Both the position numbers and the translations under genes were made by a program. The notes under the pieces were generated by a model. The model was not told the DNA's origin. It made no database searches and was given only the letters and a program-made list of their open reading frames with translations. 64,000 bases of DNA from Danxiaibacter flavus (lineage in GTDB: Bacteria > Bacteroidota > Bacteroidia > Chitinophagales > Chitinophagaceae): contig NZ_JAULBC010000006.1 in the NCBI RefSeq assembly GCF_041060425.1, positions 124,001 through 188,000 of the forward strand, read 5' to 3'. This document shows, in pieces, positions 24,493 to 33,074 of the stretch. Within the stretch, counting starts at the first letter, position 1, and every line of letters begins with the position of its first letter.

Positions 24493-24638
24493 GAAAATGT
24501 ACGATGTTAGATGTACGATGTTAGATGGCGGGAGAGGAGTAAGGTGTAAGGTTTAAGGTATTAGGAGAGCCATTGGCAGTCAGCTATTAGCTATAAGCTG
24601 TCAGGGGTGAGGTATCAGGTATCAGGTATCAGGTATCA
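24490..24638. repeat. Composite repeat cluster (GTACGAT, GTAAGGT, AGCTATT, GGTATCA)
   Basis: Four families follow one another, all reading rightward from the stop codon of the 24139 gene. GGTATCA is repeated four times without change at 24611-24638. Confidence 0.88.
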
Positions 24639-24667
24639 GTGTCTTGTCCCGGATAAATTCGCTTCTC

Positions 24668-24742
24668 AGCATTTGCACATTCGCATATTTACCAATTCGC
24701 ATATTCACTCATTTGCATATTTGCACATTTACTCATTCTCCC
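24668..24742. repeat. Repeat cluster, AATGTGCA family (reading leftward)
   Basis: A ~60-bp stretch of this cluster is nearly identical to 25312-25370, the two copies flanking the large inverted-repeat element. Confidence 0.85.
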
Positions 24743-24862
24743 CGTTTTCAATTGTCAACCGTTATTGTCCGACAAAATTTCAACAATTTGAGTCGTAATC
24801 CTTATTGGATAATAGTTCCCGAGGACTTCTGTCAAATTAATCCCGAAGCCCGCCTGACCGGA

Positions 24863-25248
24863 CGGGCAGGGGATGGAATTATTATAGAATAATATATAGG
24901 CCTGTAGTAAACCCCGACGGGCAATGTCATTAAGTTAAGAGTTTTCATATCAAACCGCTTATAAAATATCACCATCAGTTCTATATTCGGGAGACCTCTC
25001 CTGTCGTCGAGGTGACGTTGAGGTTGCAGGCTTGCTCATTATTCTGTACTTGGTATTGATGCTGTTGTGATTACTTTTTCTGATAAGCCAGGATCGTCAT
25101 ATCGACGATAGGAGATATCTCCCAAAGTTGAAGATGTCTGTGCTTAACTTAATGACATTGCCCGAAGGGGTGGCATAATAAAATATCACCCCGTCGGGGT
25201 TTGAAGGCATGGTTTCTGCCTTTTCTATAATAATACCATCCCTGCGGG
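24863..25248. repeat. ~386-bp nested inverted-repeat (MITE-like) element
   Basis: The outer arms, 24863-24889 and 25223-25248, share GATGG-ATTATTATAGAA on opposite strands. The inner arms, 24912-24939 and 25143-25170, match at 26 of 28 positions (core CAATGTCATTAAGTTAAG). Inside lie two smaller palindromes around GGAGACCTCTCC and GGAGATATCTCC. No reading frame of useful size is present and no transposase is near. It may be a miniature element or a large folded RNA/DNA structure. Confidence 0.8.
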
Positions 25249-25306
25249 ATTGCATAATCCTCTGCTAAATCTTCTCATAAAAATTGAATATCGGCACGTT
25301 TAATCG

Positions 25307-25396
25307 TTTGCATATTCGCACATTTACCAATTCGTATATTCACTCATTTGCATATTTGCACATTTACTCATCCGCACATTCATTTTCAATTCTTAA
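25307..25396. repeat. Repeat cluster, AATGTGCA family at the end of the methyltransferase gene
   Basis: On the minus strand it begins in the stop codon region of the methyltransferase gene (AATTGAAAATGAATGTGCGG) and continues leftward as 8-bp words. Confidence 0.85.
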
Positions 25397-26333
25397 TTAA
25401 TCTAAAGCACCATCTTTTCAGCTTGCCTTCAAAGTCAAAAGGCGTGGTAGCTTTGGTGATGTCTTTTATTTCAGTTGTATGAATTTGCTCTTTGTCGAGT
25501 TCGAATTTGGTGAAGTTGGTACTGAAGTAGAGAGTGCCGCCTTTTGAGGTTGCTCGGAGAACATCATTAATTAATTCAACATGGTCGCGCTGAATGTCGA
25601 GGAAATCCTTCATGCGCTTGCTGTTGCTGAAGGTAGGCGGATCCATGATCACCAGGTCGAAGCTATCTGGCTGTAAGGTTTTAAGGTATTGCTTTACGTC
25701 CGCATGAACGAAGTGATATTTCTTGCTATTGGAGAGATTGTTTGCTTTAAAATTATCTTCTGCCCAACCCAGGTAAGTTTTAGAAAGATCAACAGATGTA
25801 ACGGAAGCCGCATTTGCGCAGGCTGCATAAACAGAGAATGATCCGGTATAGCAGAACAGGTTCAGCACGCGTTTATCTTTTGCCTGATCGAAAACCATTT
25901 TCCTTGTGATGCGATGATCGAGAAACAATCCTGTATCAAGATAGTCTGTTAGGTTCACCAAAAAATTGAGCCCGTTTTCTTTCACTGTATGAAACTGTTT
26001 TTCATCACCCAGCTTTTCATATTGATCCTGCTCACGGTGACTCATTCTTTTTCTCTCACGCACAAAGATCTTATCCTGGGGAATTTCGAGTATCCTGCTG
26101 ATTGCAGGCAGACATTCATCCAGCCACGCATCATGTTCTTCATCCGTCATTCCATGCCTGCGAACATATTCTGCAACGTAAATCATATCCTCATAGATCT
26201 CAATACAAAATGGAAATTCAGGCAGATCATGATCGTACACGCGGTAGCAGGAAACGCCCTGTACTTTAGCCTGCTTCCTGCGGTGTTTGAATACTTTACT
26301 CAAACGGTTTTCAAACATGATGAGCTTATCCAT
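25386..26333 (-). CDS. Class I SAM-dependent methyltransferase, RlmK-like
   Basis: This 315-residue protein matches the C-terminal half of the bifunctional 23S rRNA methyltransferase RlmKL and the RlmI family. It has DYLDTGLFLDHR, motif I NLFCYTGSFSVYAA, motif II DLSKTYLGWAEDN, and the catalytic region IMDPPTFSNSKRM. A short N-terminal substrate-binding region (1-110) precedes it. The likely reaction is base methylation of 23S rRNA; I cannot tell whether it gives m7G2069 or m5C. It stands alone, with repeats on both sides. Confidence 0.88.
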   Translation of the reverse strand: MDKLIMFENRLSKVFKHRRKQAKVQGVSCYRVYDHDLPEFPFCIEIYEDMIYVAEYVRRHGMTDEEHDAWLDECLPAISRILEIPQDKIFVRERKRMSHREQDQYEKLGDEKQFHTVKENGLNFLVNLTDYLDTGLFLDHRITRKMVFDQAKDKRVLNLFCYTGSFSVYAACANAASVTSVDLSKTYLGWAEDNFKANNLSNSKKYHFVHADVKQYLKTLQPDSFDLVIMDPPTFSNSKRMKDFLDIQRDHVELINDVLRATSKGGTLYFSTNFTKFELDKEQIHTTEIKDITKATTPFDFEGKLKRWCFRLIKN

Positions 26334-26337
26334 TAGG

Positions 26338-26575
26338 TTGTACGTTTTACGTTTAAGGCCTTTTTGATTATCCGCTTGTTATATTCTGTTATAAACTACA
26401 ATGTTGCGTTGTAAGTGGAGTGTTGTACAAATTCCAACCACCTTCTCCGGTGAAAAACGTACAACGTATAACTTATAACGTATAACGTCCCACTATAAAT
26501 TAAAAACGTTGTACGTCTTACCTTTTAAGGGCTTAAACGTACAACGTATAACTTATAACGTATAACTTATTTCAG
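26338..26575. repeat. Repeat cluster, CGTATAA family
   Basis: Words CGTATAA/CTTATAA occur at 26458-26490 and 26534-26575, starting at the aminotransferase stop codon and reading leftward. A weaker GTACGTTTTACG stretch is at 26338-26352. No gene is present. Confidence 0.85.
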
Positions 26576-27757
26576 CTTCGCCAGCGCGTCTTTCACTCTT
26601 GCCCATGCTCTTTCAATGTTAGGAAGGCTGTTGGCAAAAGAGAAACGAACGCAGTTAGGCTCTCCGAACGCATCGCCCATTACAGAAGAAACGTGTGCAG
26701 TGTTTAAAACATACATACAGAAATCTCCTGAATTGTTGATGGTTGTAGTTCCGTCTGATTTGCCAAAGTAAGAACTAACATCAGGGAAGATGTAGAACGC
26801 GCCCTGTGGTTCAAAACATTTAACACCAGGAATGTCTTTGATGAGTTCCATTACCCTGTTTTTTCTGCGGGTAAATTCTTCTGTCATTTCCTGTGAAGGC
26901 TTCAAGTCGCCGGTAAGTGCAACCACAGCAGCTTTCTGTGTAATAGAGCATGTACCGCTGGTGATCTGTCCCTGCAATTTTTCGCACGCTTTTGCAACTG
27001 CGGGGTTGGCAGCAATATAACCAAGGCGCCAGCCGGTCATTGCAAAACCTTTACTCAAACCGTTGATGATCACGATGCGCTCTTTCAGTTCAGGGAACTG
27101 AGCAATGCTTTCGTGCTCGCCAATAAAGTTGATATATTCATAGATCTCGTCAGAGAGAATATAAATGTGCGGGTGCTTTTTAAATACTTCTGCAAGTGCA
27201 GTTAACTCTTCTTTTGTGTATACCGCGCCAGATGGGTTACATGGAGAAGAGAACATGAACACTTTTGATTTATCAGTAATAGAAGCTTCCAGTTGTTCCG
27301 GAGTGATCTTGAAACCAGCTTCAGGTGTAGTGCGTACTTCAACAACTTTACCCCTGGCTATTTTCACCAGTTCAGAGTAAGTTACCCAGTAAGGAGTAGG
27401 AATGATCACTTCATCACCTTCATCTACCAAAGCAAGAATTGCATTTGCAAGACTTTGTTTGGCACCGGTTGAAGTAACAATGTTTTCTGGTTTATAATCA
27501 AGATTGTTGTCGCGCTTCAGCTTTGTACAAACAGCTTCTCTAAGGTCTAAAAATCCAGCAACAGGTGTGTAGTGGCTCCAGTTGTCATTAATTGCTTTAA
27601 TGGCTGCATCCTTCACGTGTTGTGGCGTATCAAAATCAGGTTCACCTAAGCTAAGGTCAATTACATCAATTCCCTGAGCTCTTAATTCGCGGCCCAATTT
27701 GGCCATTTTGAGTGTTTCCGGTTCATTGAACCTTTCCAAAAGAGAAGAAAGTTGCAT
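26567..27757 (-). CDS. PLP-dependent aminotransferase (aspartate aminotransferase-like)
   Basis: The start at 27757 gives 396 residues beginning MQLSSLLERFNEPETLKMAK; an upstream ATG at 27784 overlaps the -7 promoter box and is rejected. Class I/II aminotransferase motifs are present: SLGEPDFDTPQHVK, TSTGAKQSL, PTPYWVTY, SSPCNPSGAVYTKEEL, LSDEIYEYINF, and the PLP lysine in NGLSKGFAMTGWRLGYI. The family (AspC/AatA type Ib) interconverts aspartate and oxaloacetate, sometimes accepting aromatic or prephenate substrates. Confidence 0.93.
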   Translation of the reverse strand: MQLSSLLERFNEPETLKMAKLGRELRAQGIDVIDLSLGEPDFDTPQHVKDAAIKAINDNWSHYTPVAGFLDLREAVCTKLKRDNNLDYKPENIVTSTGAKQSLANAILALVDEGDEVIIPTPYWVTYSELVKIARGKVVEVRTTPEAGFKITPEQLEASITDKSKVFMFSSPCNPSGAVYTKEELTALAEVFKKHPHIYILSDEIYEYINFIGEHESIAQFPELKERIVIINGLSKGFAMTGWRLGYIAANPAVAKACEKLQGQITSGTCSITQKAAVVALTGDLKPSQEMTEEFTRRKNRVMELIKDIPGVKCFEPQGAFYIFPDVSSYFGKSDGTTTINNSGDFCMYVLNTAHVSSVMGDAFGEPNCVRFSFANSLPNIERAWARVKDALAKLK

Positions 27758-27781
27758 AGTTGGTTGATAGATTTTTGGCGG

Positions 27782-27789
27782 CAAAAGTA
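27782..27789 (-). promoter_or_regulatory. Candidate -7 box of the aminotransferase gene
   Basis: TACTTTTG on the minus strand lies 24 bp before the chosen start and fits TAnnTTTG. Confidence 0.5.
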
Positions 27790-27881
27790 AGTAAAAATGT
27801 GTTTTGTACTTTTTATATTATACCACCCGTTGTTAGTTTATAGAATATTGACATTTTCTTTTAAAGTTATCGCCAGTCGCA

Positions 27882-28649
27882 TCAAGGGGTATTATCAATC
27901 AATTCCAGGTGAAGCTTCTGGGCAGCGGTGGCTCTGGTGGAATCAAAAAAGCCGGCAAGGTAAAAAGTATAGAAATGTGTTCGGGTAATTGGAAATTTTT
28001 GCTTAATAATAACTGTGTCTTTTATGGCAGTGGTATCAATGTGGTACAAGCTTGCCAAAATCTCTACTGAGTCTCTTTTGGTTTTAAGCGTTGTGAAATT
28101 ACCAAATGCATTGGTGATATTTTGGTCGTTGAAAACGCGGGCCTGGGAAGGATTAATAATAATCGTATCAATTTTTTTATCAGAAGTATCGCTCAACACG
28201 CGGAAATAAATATTTAATGGCCTGCCATCGGGGCATAAGTACAATACGCGTGCTCTCGCATAGATACTATCTGGTCTGAAATCGTCTTCAATGATTGAAG
28301 GTCTGATCTTGTAAAAACTATCCACAGCAAAAATGCTGTAATAGCGTGCCGGCAGCCATGTTGCAATGAAGGAAAAAAGTGAATCGGTTTGCCCGGTTTT
28401 AGTCAGTTTCATGCCATATGTGCCTGTAATAAGATTATGGGCATATGCAGTTGAGTCCCCGAAATTTACGTTTGAAAAGATTGAATCACCATTTCCCCAT
28501 AAAGTAATGCCGGTCGGCGCATCTGGGCTGGCATTAATCAACATAACACTGCTATTAGCAGCAGTAACGTGAGTCTTGCTGCATTGAATGGCCAAAACAG
28601 AAGTTAATAAAGCTGCTACAACGAATAATCCTTTCCTAAACCTTGTCAT
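27882..28649 (-). CDS. DUF4397 domain lipoprotein
   Basis: I choose the ATG at 28649 (255 residues), which gives a standard lipoprotein signal MTRFRKGLFVVAALLTSVLA with lipobox AIQC. The mature protein carries a DUF4397-like beta domain (about 30-140) starting SSVMLINASPDAPTGITLW, with SDSLFSFIATWLPARYYSIF, and a second related half. DUF4397 proteins are exported and of unknown function, abundant in Bacteroidota. No partner gene is adjacent. Confidence 0.82.
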   Translation of the reverse strand: MTRFRKGLFVVAALLTSVLAIQCSKTHVTAANSSVMLINASPDAPTGITLWGNGDSIFSNVNFGDSTAYAHNLITGTYGMKLTKTGQTDSLFSFIATWLPARYYSIFAVDSFYKIRPSIIEDDFRPDSIYARARVLYLCPDGRPLNIYFRVLSDTSDKKIDTIIINPSQARVFNDQNITNAFGNFTTLKTKRDSVEILASLYHIDTTAIKDTVIIKQKFPITRTHFYTFYLAGFFDSTRATAAQKLHLELIDNTP

Positions 28650-28704
28650 GAATAAATTTTGATAACACTGGGCAACAATGTTATGCAAATATTGTGAAAA
28701 AGCG

Positions 28705-28862
28705 ATTAGCTATGAGCTATTAGCTATTAGCTGTCAGGTATCAGGTATCAGGTCTCAGGTATTAGAGAAGGTGTAAGGTATTAGAGAAGGTGTAAGGTAT
28801 GAGGCATGAGGTGTGAGGTGTGAGGCATGAGGTGTGAGGTGTAAGGCGTAATGGTTAAGGTG
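28705..28862. repeat. Composite repeat cluster, AGCTATT then GGTATCA/TGAGGTG/TAAGGTG
   Basis: All words read rightward from the DUF4397 start. Together with 28962-29048 it forms a long imperfect inverted repeat around a ~100-bp centre. Confidence 0.88.
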
Positions 28863-28961
28863 CGGGACGTATGCGTTAAGCTGCCAGATGTGATCGTTTG
28901 GTGTGCATTTGTTAAAAACGATAATTTCAAAAACGATATGTTAATTGTGGTACCAAAACCT

Positions 28962-29048
28962 CAAAGCCTTAAGCCTTATACCTGAAACCTGAAACCTGAT
29001 ACCTGATACCTTATGCCTCACACCTCACGCCTCATTCCTCACACCTAT
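28962..29048. repeat. Repeat cluster, GGTATCA family (reading leftward) before sdaA
   Basis: CCTGAAA, CCTGATA and CCTCACA words (the complement of the opposite arm) end just before the sdaA -7 box. Confidence 0.88.
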
Positions 29049-29052
29049 TTCC

Positions 29053-29060
29053 TATATTTG
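29053..29060 (+). promoter_or_regulatory. Candidate -7 box of sdaA
   Basis: TATATTTG matches TAnnTTTG exactly and lies 18 bp before the ATG at 29079. Confidence 0.5.
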
Positions 29061-29078
29061 ACGCATCCAAGAATAGTT

Positions 29079-30506
29079 ATGCCACACGAAGCAATATCCG
29101 CATTTGATATTTTTAAGATAGGAGTAGGGCCGTCCAGTTCACATACTTTGGGACCATGGAAAGCTGCATTACGTTTTGTAGATCATATTGAAGCCAATTA
29201 TGGATTGAATAATCTTGAATCGGTAACGGTATTGCTGTATGGTTCACTGGCAAAAACCGGTAAAGGGCACGGGACTGACGTCGCGGTAATACTCGGTTTG
29301 TGTGGCGAGAACCCTGAAACGATTCCGGTGGATTCTATCAACGAAAAGATCAACACAATCACCAACAAAAATCAACTGGTTGTTGGCGGTAAAAAAGCTA
29401 TTGCGTTTTCACCTTCATCTGATATCCAGCTTTTATACAGCGAATCACTACCTTATCACCCCAACGGAATGAGCTTTTTGGCTTCTTTTACCAGCGGAGA
29501 ACAGATAAGTGAGACCTATTATTCAATAGGAGGGGGGTTTGTTGTAAAGGAAGGAGAAGAAGGTTTAGCGGCAAAGCCTGTTCAGTTACCTTTTCCGGTT
29601 AATACGGCGAACGATCTGCTGCACTGGTGCATGACCACAGGATTTGCAATTAATGAAGTGGTAATGGAAAATGAAAATGTGTGGCGGAACGAAGACGAAA
29701 CAAAAAGCGGCATGCTTCGTATCTGGCATACGATGACCGATTGCATATACAGGGGCTGTCATAGCAAAGGTGAACTACCGGGCGGACTGCATGTAAGGCG
29801 AAGAGCTTTTGATCTTAACAAAAAACTGCTAAATGGTTCCGCATATAACTCGCAGCAGGAATGGCTGGATGCTATTAAAGCAAAGGGCAGTAATTTTCAA
29901 TATATTCTTGATTGGGTAAGCTGTTTTGCACTGGCGGTAAATGAAGAGAACGCCTCTTTTGGCCGTGTGGTTACAGCTCCTACAAATGGCGCTGCCGGTG
30001 TAATTCCAGCAGTTCTGCAATACTTTGTAATATTCTGCGACGGCAATGATGATGATAAAATTGTACGCTTCCTGCTTACTGCTGCTGAAATAGGCAGCAT
30101 ATTCAAAAAAGGAGCTACAATATCTGCGGCAATGGGCGGTTGCCAGGCTGAAATCGGGGTATCTTCTGCAATGGCTGCAGCGGCGCTTACAGAAAGCCTG
30201 GGAGGGACGCAGAAGCAGGCATTGATGGCTGCTGAAATAGCAATGGAGCATCATCTCGGATTGACATGTGATCCTGTCGCAGGCCTTGTGCAGGTTCCCT
30301 GCATTGAACGCAACACAATGGGTGCCATCAAAGCAATCACCGCTTCTCAGCTTGCACTTCAAAGCGCTCCAGATTATGCAAAAGTTTCGCTTGATAATGT
30401 GATTACTACTATGTGGAACACAGCGCTTGATATGAACAGCAAGTACAAGGAAACCGCTGATGGCGGCCTTGCTGTAGCTATTCCAATCAGCTTAAGTGAA
30501 TGCTGA
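29079..30506 (+). CDS. sdaA: L-serine ammonia-lyase (serine dehydratase)
   Basis: The ATG at 29079 (475 residues, MPHEAISAFDIFKIGVGPSSSHT) follows a good -7 box; an upstream start at 29013 would translate repeat DNA. Both domains of the iron-sulfur serine dehydratases are fused in one chain: the beta domain (about 1-150, GPSSSHTLGP) and the alpha domain with Cys residues for the 4Fe-4S cluster in GGCQAEIGVSSAMAA, CDPVAGLVQVPCIERN and the motif APTNGAAGVIPAVL. The reaction is L-serine to pyruvate and ammonia. Confidence 0.97.
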   Translation: MPHEAISAFDIFKIGVGPSSSHTLGPWKAALRFVDHIEANYGLNNLESVTVLLYGSLAKTGKGHGTDVAVILGLCGENPETIPVDSINEKINTITNKNQLVVGGKKAIAFSPSSDIQLLYSESLPYHPNGMSFLASFTSGEQISETYYSIGGGFVVKEGEEGLAAKPVQLPFPVNTANDLLHWCMTTGFAINEVVMENENVWRNEDETKSGMLRIWHTMTDCIYRGCHSKGELPGGLHVRRRAFDLNKKLLNGSAYNSQQEWLDAIKAKGSNFQYILDWVSCFALAVNEENASFGRVVTAPTNGAAGVIPAVLQYFVIFCDGNDDDKIVRFLLTAAEIGSIFKKGATISAAMGGCQAEIGVSSAMAAAALTESLGGTQKQALMAAEIAMEHHLGLTCDPVAGLVQVPCIERNTMGAIKAITASQLALQSAPDYAKVSLDNVITTMWNTALDMNSKYKETADGGLAVAIPISLSEC

Positions 30507-30775
30507 TGTTTAGCTATTGAGCTGAATTTGATTTTAGTTTCTAATGTTAAAAATGCATGACGGATGCGGCTTCACTTGAAATGTTGCGTTATTTTGTTTA
30601 TATTGCCCGGAAAGTTTTCAAGTTCTTCCTCAACCAATATCCAATGTAAAATTTTTCTTCTTTTTTAAACCGCACCCAGTTGTATGCCATCTGAAATTGA
30701 ATCGGAAATTCTTATGCTGAATTAAAGGTTTTTTAAAGTTGTACGTGGGATTTGGCAGGAGAATTGCATTTTTAA

Positions 30776-31267
30776 ATGTATTCAGTATTCAATTTAGTAA
30801 CGTCAGTAATGAGAATCCAACTAACTTTTTTTGCACTGGCTATGCTTGTGCTAACCTTGCCTGTAAAAGGGCTAACGCAGACCAGACCTTTCAATGGAGC
30901 CAATAAGATCATTGCAAGTTTCAATGGCAATAGTGACTCTTTAATGAAGAAAATACTCACCTATTTTGCCGACAAAGGCTATGCTGTTGAAGCTGTAGAC
31001 AAGAATTCAGGAGTCATAAAAACAGGAGAAAAGTCTCCGATGAAAACGCTCGTGTCAGTTAAGATTAGTGCGATCGTAAAAGACAATACCATCATCTTTA
31101 CAGGGCTGCGTAAATCGCGTAACGGCAATGGCCCTACTATCGGGCAGGATTTTCGGGAGATCACTTGTGGAGGAATTTGGTCAAGTGAGCAAAAAGATGC
31201 CTGGGACGAACTGAATAAAGTTGCACAAGGCATAAAGCCAACTGCAATAACGTATGCGAAGAATTAA
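30776..31267 (+). CDS. Uncharacterised secreted protein
   Basis: This is a 163-residue protein; the signal peptide is clearest from the internal ATG at 30809 (MRIQLTFFALAMLVLTLPVKG), so the true start could be either. The mature part contains IASFNGNSDSLMKKILTYF, VDKNSGVIKTGE and a C-terminal helix WDELNKVAQGIKP, a layout seen in small DUF4468-like exported proteins, but I do not recognise it securely. There is no partner; the upstream 268 bp hold nothing clear. Confidence 0.6.
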   Translation: MYSVFNLVTSVMRIQLTFFALAMLVLTLPVKGLTQTRPFNGANKIIASFNGNSDSLMKKILTYFADKGYAVEAVDKNSGVIKTGEKSPMKTLVSVKISAIVKDNTIIFTGLRKSRNGNGPTIGQDFREITCGGIWSSEQKDAWDELNKVAQGIKPTAITYAKN

Positions 31268-31348
31268 ATTTCCTTCGGGTTACGTGAGAAATAGTAAGGA
31301 CAGCGTTCAGTTTATGAATGTTGTCTTTTTTGTGTGAAGGAATATCCG

Positions 31349-32128
31349 CTAAAAGTATTTGTCCAGCTTAAACACATCCCACGCAAAACGGAGAACAGTT
31401 CCTGCTATAACGATCAGAAAAAAAATCCTGATGAAGCGGTTCCCTTTTAACAGCGCCAGTTTTGACCCCAGAAAAGAACCGGTAACATTACATACAGCCA
31501 TAGGAATTGCGTACTGATATAGGATATGTCCTGTCGAACTAAAATATAAAATTGATGCAAGATTGGTTGATATGTTCACCATCTTGGCGTAGGCATTAGA
31601 ATGCAGGAAATCCTGGCCTATAAAAGTGATAAATACAAGTAACAAAAAACTTCCGGTTCCCGGTCCGATAAAGCCATCATAAAAACCGAGTAACAAGCCA
31701 AAGCAAATGCCGTAAGCGAGGGCGTTTTTACTCGCATCAGGATTGTGTTCTGTCTGGCCGAAATTTTTATTTATAGCCGTATAGATAAATACCCCTGTAA
31801 GTATAATCAGAATAACAGGTTTGAATATATGGTTACTGAGCGTGGTTGCCATATAGGATCCGGCAAAAGCAGCAACAAAGGCGCAGAGCGCAATGCTCAG
31901 TAAAAGCTTCTTGTTGAATTTAACTCTTCTCGCATACTGCCATGCGGCGGTTCCTGTACCTGCGAATGAAGGAATTTTGGTTGTGCCTAACAAAGTAGGC
32001 ACCGGGTAGTTTGGCAGAATAATGAGTGTAGCCGGTGTTTGAATCAGGCCGCCTCCACCAACGATCGCATCCACAAAACCTGCAGCGAACGAAGCGCAGC
32101 ACAATAAAACGAGTGACGAAAAATCCAT
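31349..32128 (-). CDS. TSUP-family permease (TauE/SafE-like)
   Basis: I choose the ATG at 32128 (259 residues, MDFSSLVLLCCASFAAGFVD). The protein has about eight membrane helices and the family's two repeated signatures, FAAGFVDAIVGGGGLIQTPA near the start and GFYDGFIGPGTGSFLLLVF in the middle. TSUP permeases move sulfite, sulfoacetate or other small organosulfur or carboxylate anions, so the substrate is not fixed. It follows a hairpin that separates it from the esterase gene upstream. Confidence 0.93.
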   Translation of the reverse strand: MDFSSLVLLCCASFAAGFVDAIVGGGGLIQTPATLIILPNYPVPTLLGTTKIPSFAGTGTAAWQYARRVKFNKKLLLSIALCAFVAAFAGSYMATTLSNHIFKPVILIILTGVFIYTAINKNFGQTEHNPDASKNALAYGICFGLLLGFYDGFIGPGTGSFLLLVFITFIGQDFLHSNAYAKMVNISTNLASILYFSSTGHILYQYAIPMAVCNVTGSFLGSKLALLKGNRFIRIFFLIVIAGTVLRFAWDVFKLDKYF

Positions 32129-32150
32129 TATTATTTTGATCCTTATAATA

Positions 32151-32181
32151 TTCCGGTGCAGGATAGTGCTCTGCACCGGAA
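32151..32181. terminator. Perfect 11-bp hairpin between esterase and TSUP genes
   Basis: TTCCGGTGCAG and CTGCACCGGAA pair perfectly around a 9-nt loop, 6 bp past the esterase stop. The flanks are AT-rich but lack a full T-run, so it may be an attenuating or mRNA-stabilising hairpin rather than a full terminator. Confidence 0.65.
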
Positions 32182-32186
32182 TGCAT

Positions 32187-32972
32187 TTATTTTCTTGATT
32201 GTGACATCAGCCAGGGTAATAACCCAGGCTCTGCAAAAGCGTTGTCCCAGCTATTGTGTTTCACGCCCGGGTATTCGGTATATTTTATGTCTGCACCTGC
32301 TTGTTTCAAGGCCGCGACCATGTTCCTGCTCCAGTCCGGATTAACAACATCGTCTGCCCCGCCATGAAAGATCCATAATGGAAGTTGCTTTGCATATTTT
32401 GTTGCATCTTCCGGACGACCTCCTCCGCAAATGGGAAATGCAGCTGCAAAGTAGGACGGGAAACGTTGTAACATGTCAAAGGTTCCAAAGCCGCCCATTG
32501 ACAAGCCGCCAATGTATAACCTGTGTTTGTCAACACGGTTGGAGCCGGAAATACTATCCATCAGCAGCTTGGTAAGCTCTAAAGATCGCTGTATTGGCGT
32601 ACCATCTTCTAACGCAATCATGCGCTTTCCTGTACTGTCCTGTTTGGACTTATATCCAACCCAGCTGGTACCGGAAGGGCATTGGGGAAATATAACAATT
32701 GCCGGATATTTTTGTCTTACCGCACTGTCAGCAAAAAGCTTTCCGCCGTGTACAAGCTGCGCTGTATTATCATTGCCTCTTTCACCCGAGCCATGAAGAA
32801 AAAGAATGACAGGATATTTTTTCCCTTTGTGGTAATTTAACGGGTAAAGAATCCGGTATAAAAGCGTATCGCCATTGCGGATGAACGTTTTCTTTTCAAA
32901 ATCAGGAAACTGATCCTGCGCCCTGGCTGATACAAAAGCCAGCATTAAAGCAATTGCCAGAATTTGTTTCAT
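32187..32972 (-). CDS. Secreted esterase/prolyl-oligopeptidase-like hydrolase
   Basis: This 261-residue protein has a signal peptide (MKQILAIALMLAFVSARA). Alpha/beta hydrolase features are LHGSGERGND (oxyanion), the nucleophile elbow GGLSMGGFGTFD, an acid in FHGGADDVVNP and a His in YPGVKHNSWD. This set is typical of the phospholipase/carboxylesterase ('predicted peptidase', LpqC-like) group, including feruloyl and acetyl-xylan esterases of Bacteroidota. The substrate is not determinable; no carbohydrate gene cluster is adjacent. Confidence 0.9.
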   Translation of the reverse strand: MKQILAIALMLAFVSARAQDQFPDFEKKTFIRNGDTLLYRILYPLNYHKGKKYPVILFLHGSGERGNDNTAQLVHGGKLFADSAVRQKYPAIVIFPQCPSGTSWVGYKSKQDSTGKRMIALEDGTPIQRSLELTKLLMDSISGSNRVDKHRLYIGGLSMGGFGTFDMLQRFPSYFAAAFPICGGGRPEDATKYAKQLPLWIFHGGADDVVNPDWSRNMVAALKQAGADIKYTEYPGVKHNSWDNAFAEPGLLPWLMSQSRK

Positions 32973-33074
32973 CGTTTTATTTTTTACTCAAGTTAGGGTT
33001 TGTATGTTCAATCTGGTTACATTTCGGTTGTCTTGCATTTTCTTTATGTGAAATCCTGTAATTCACCCTGCACA

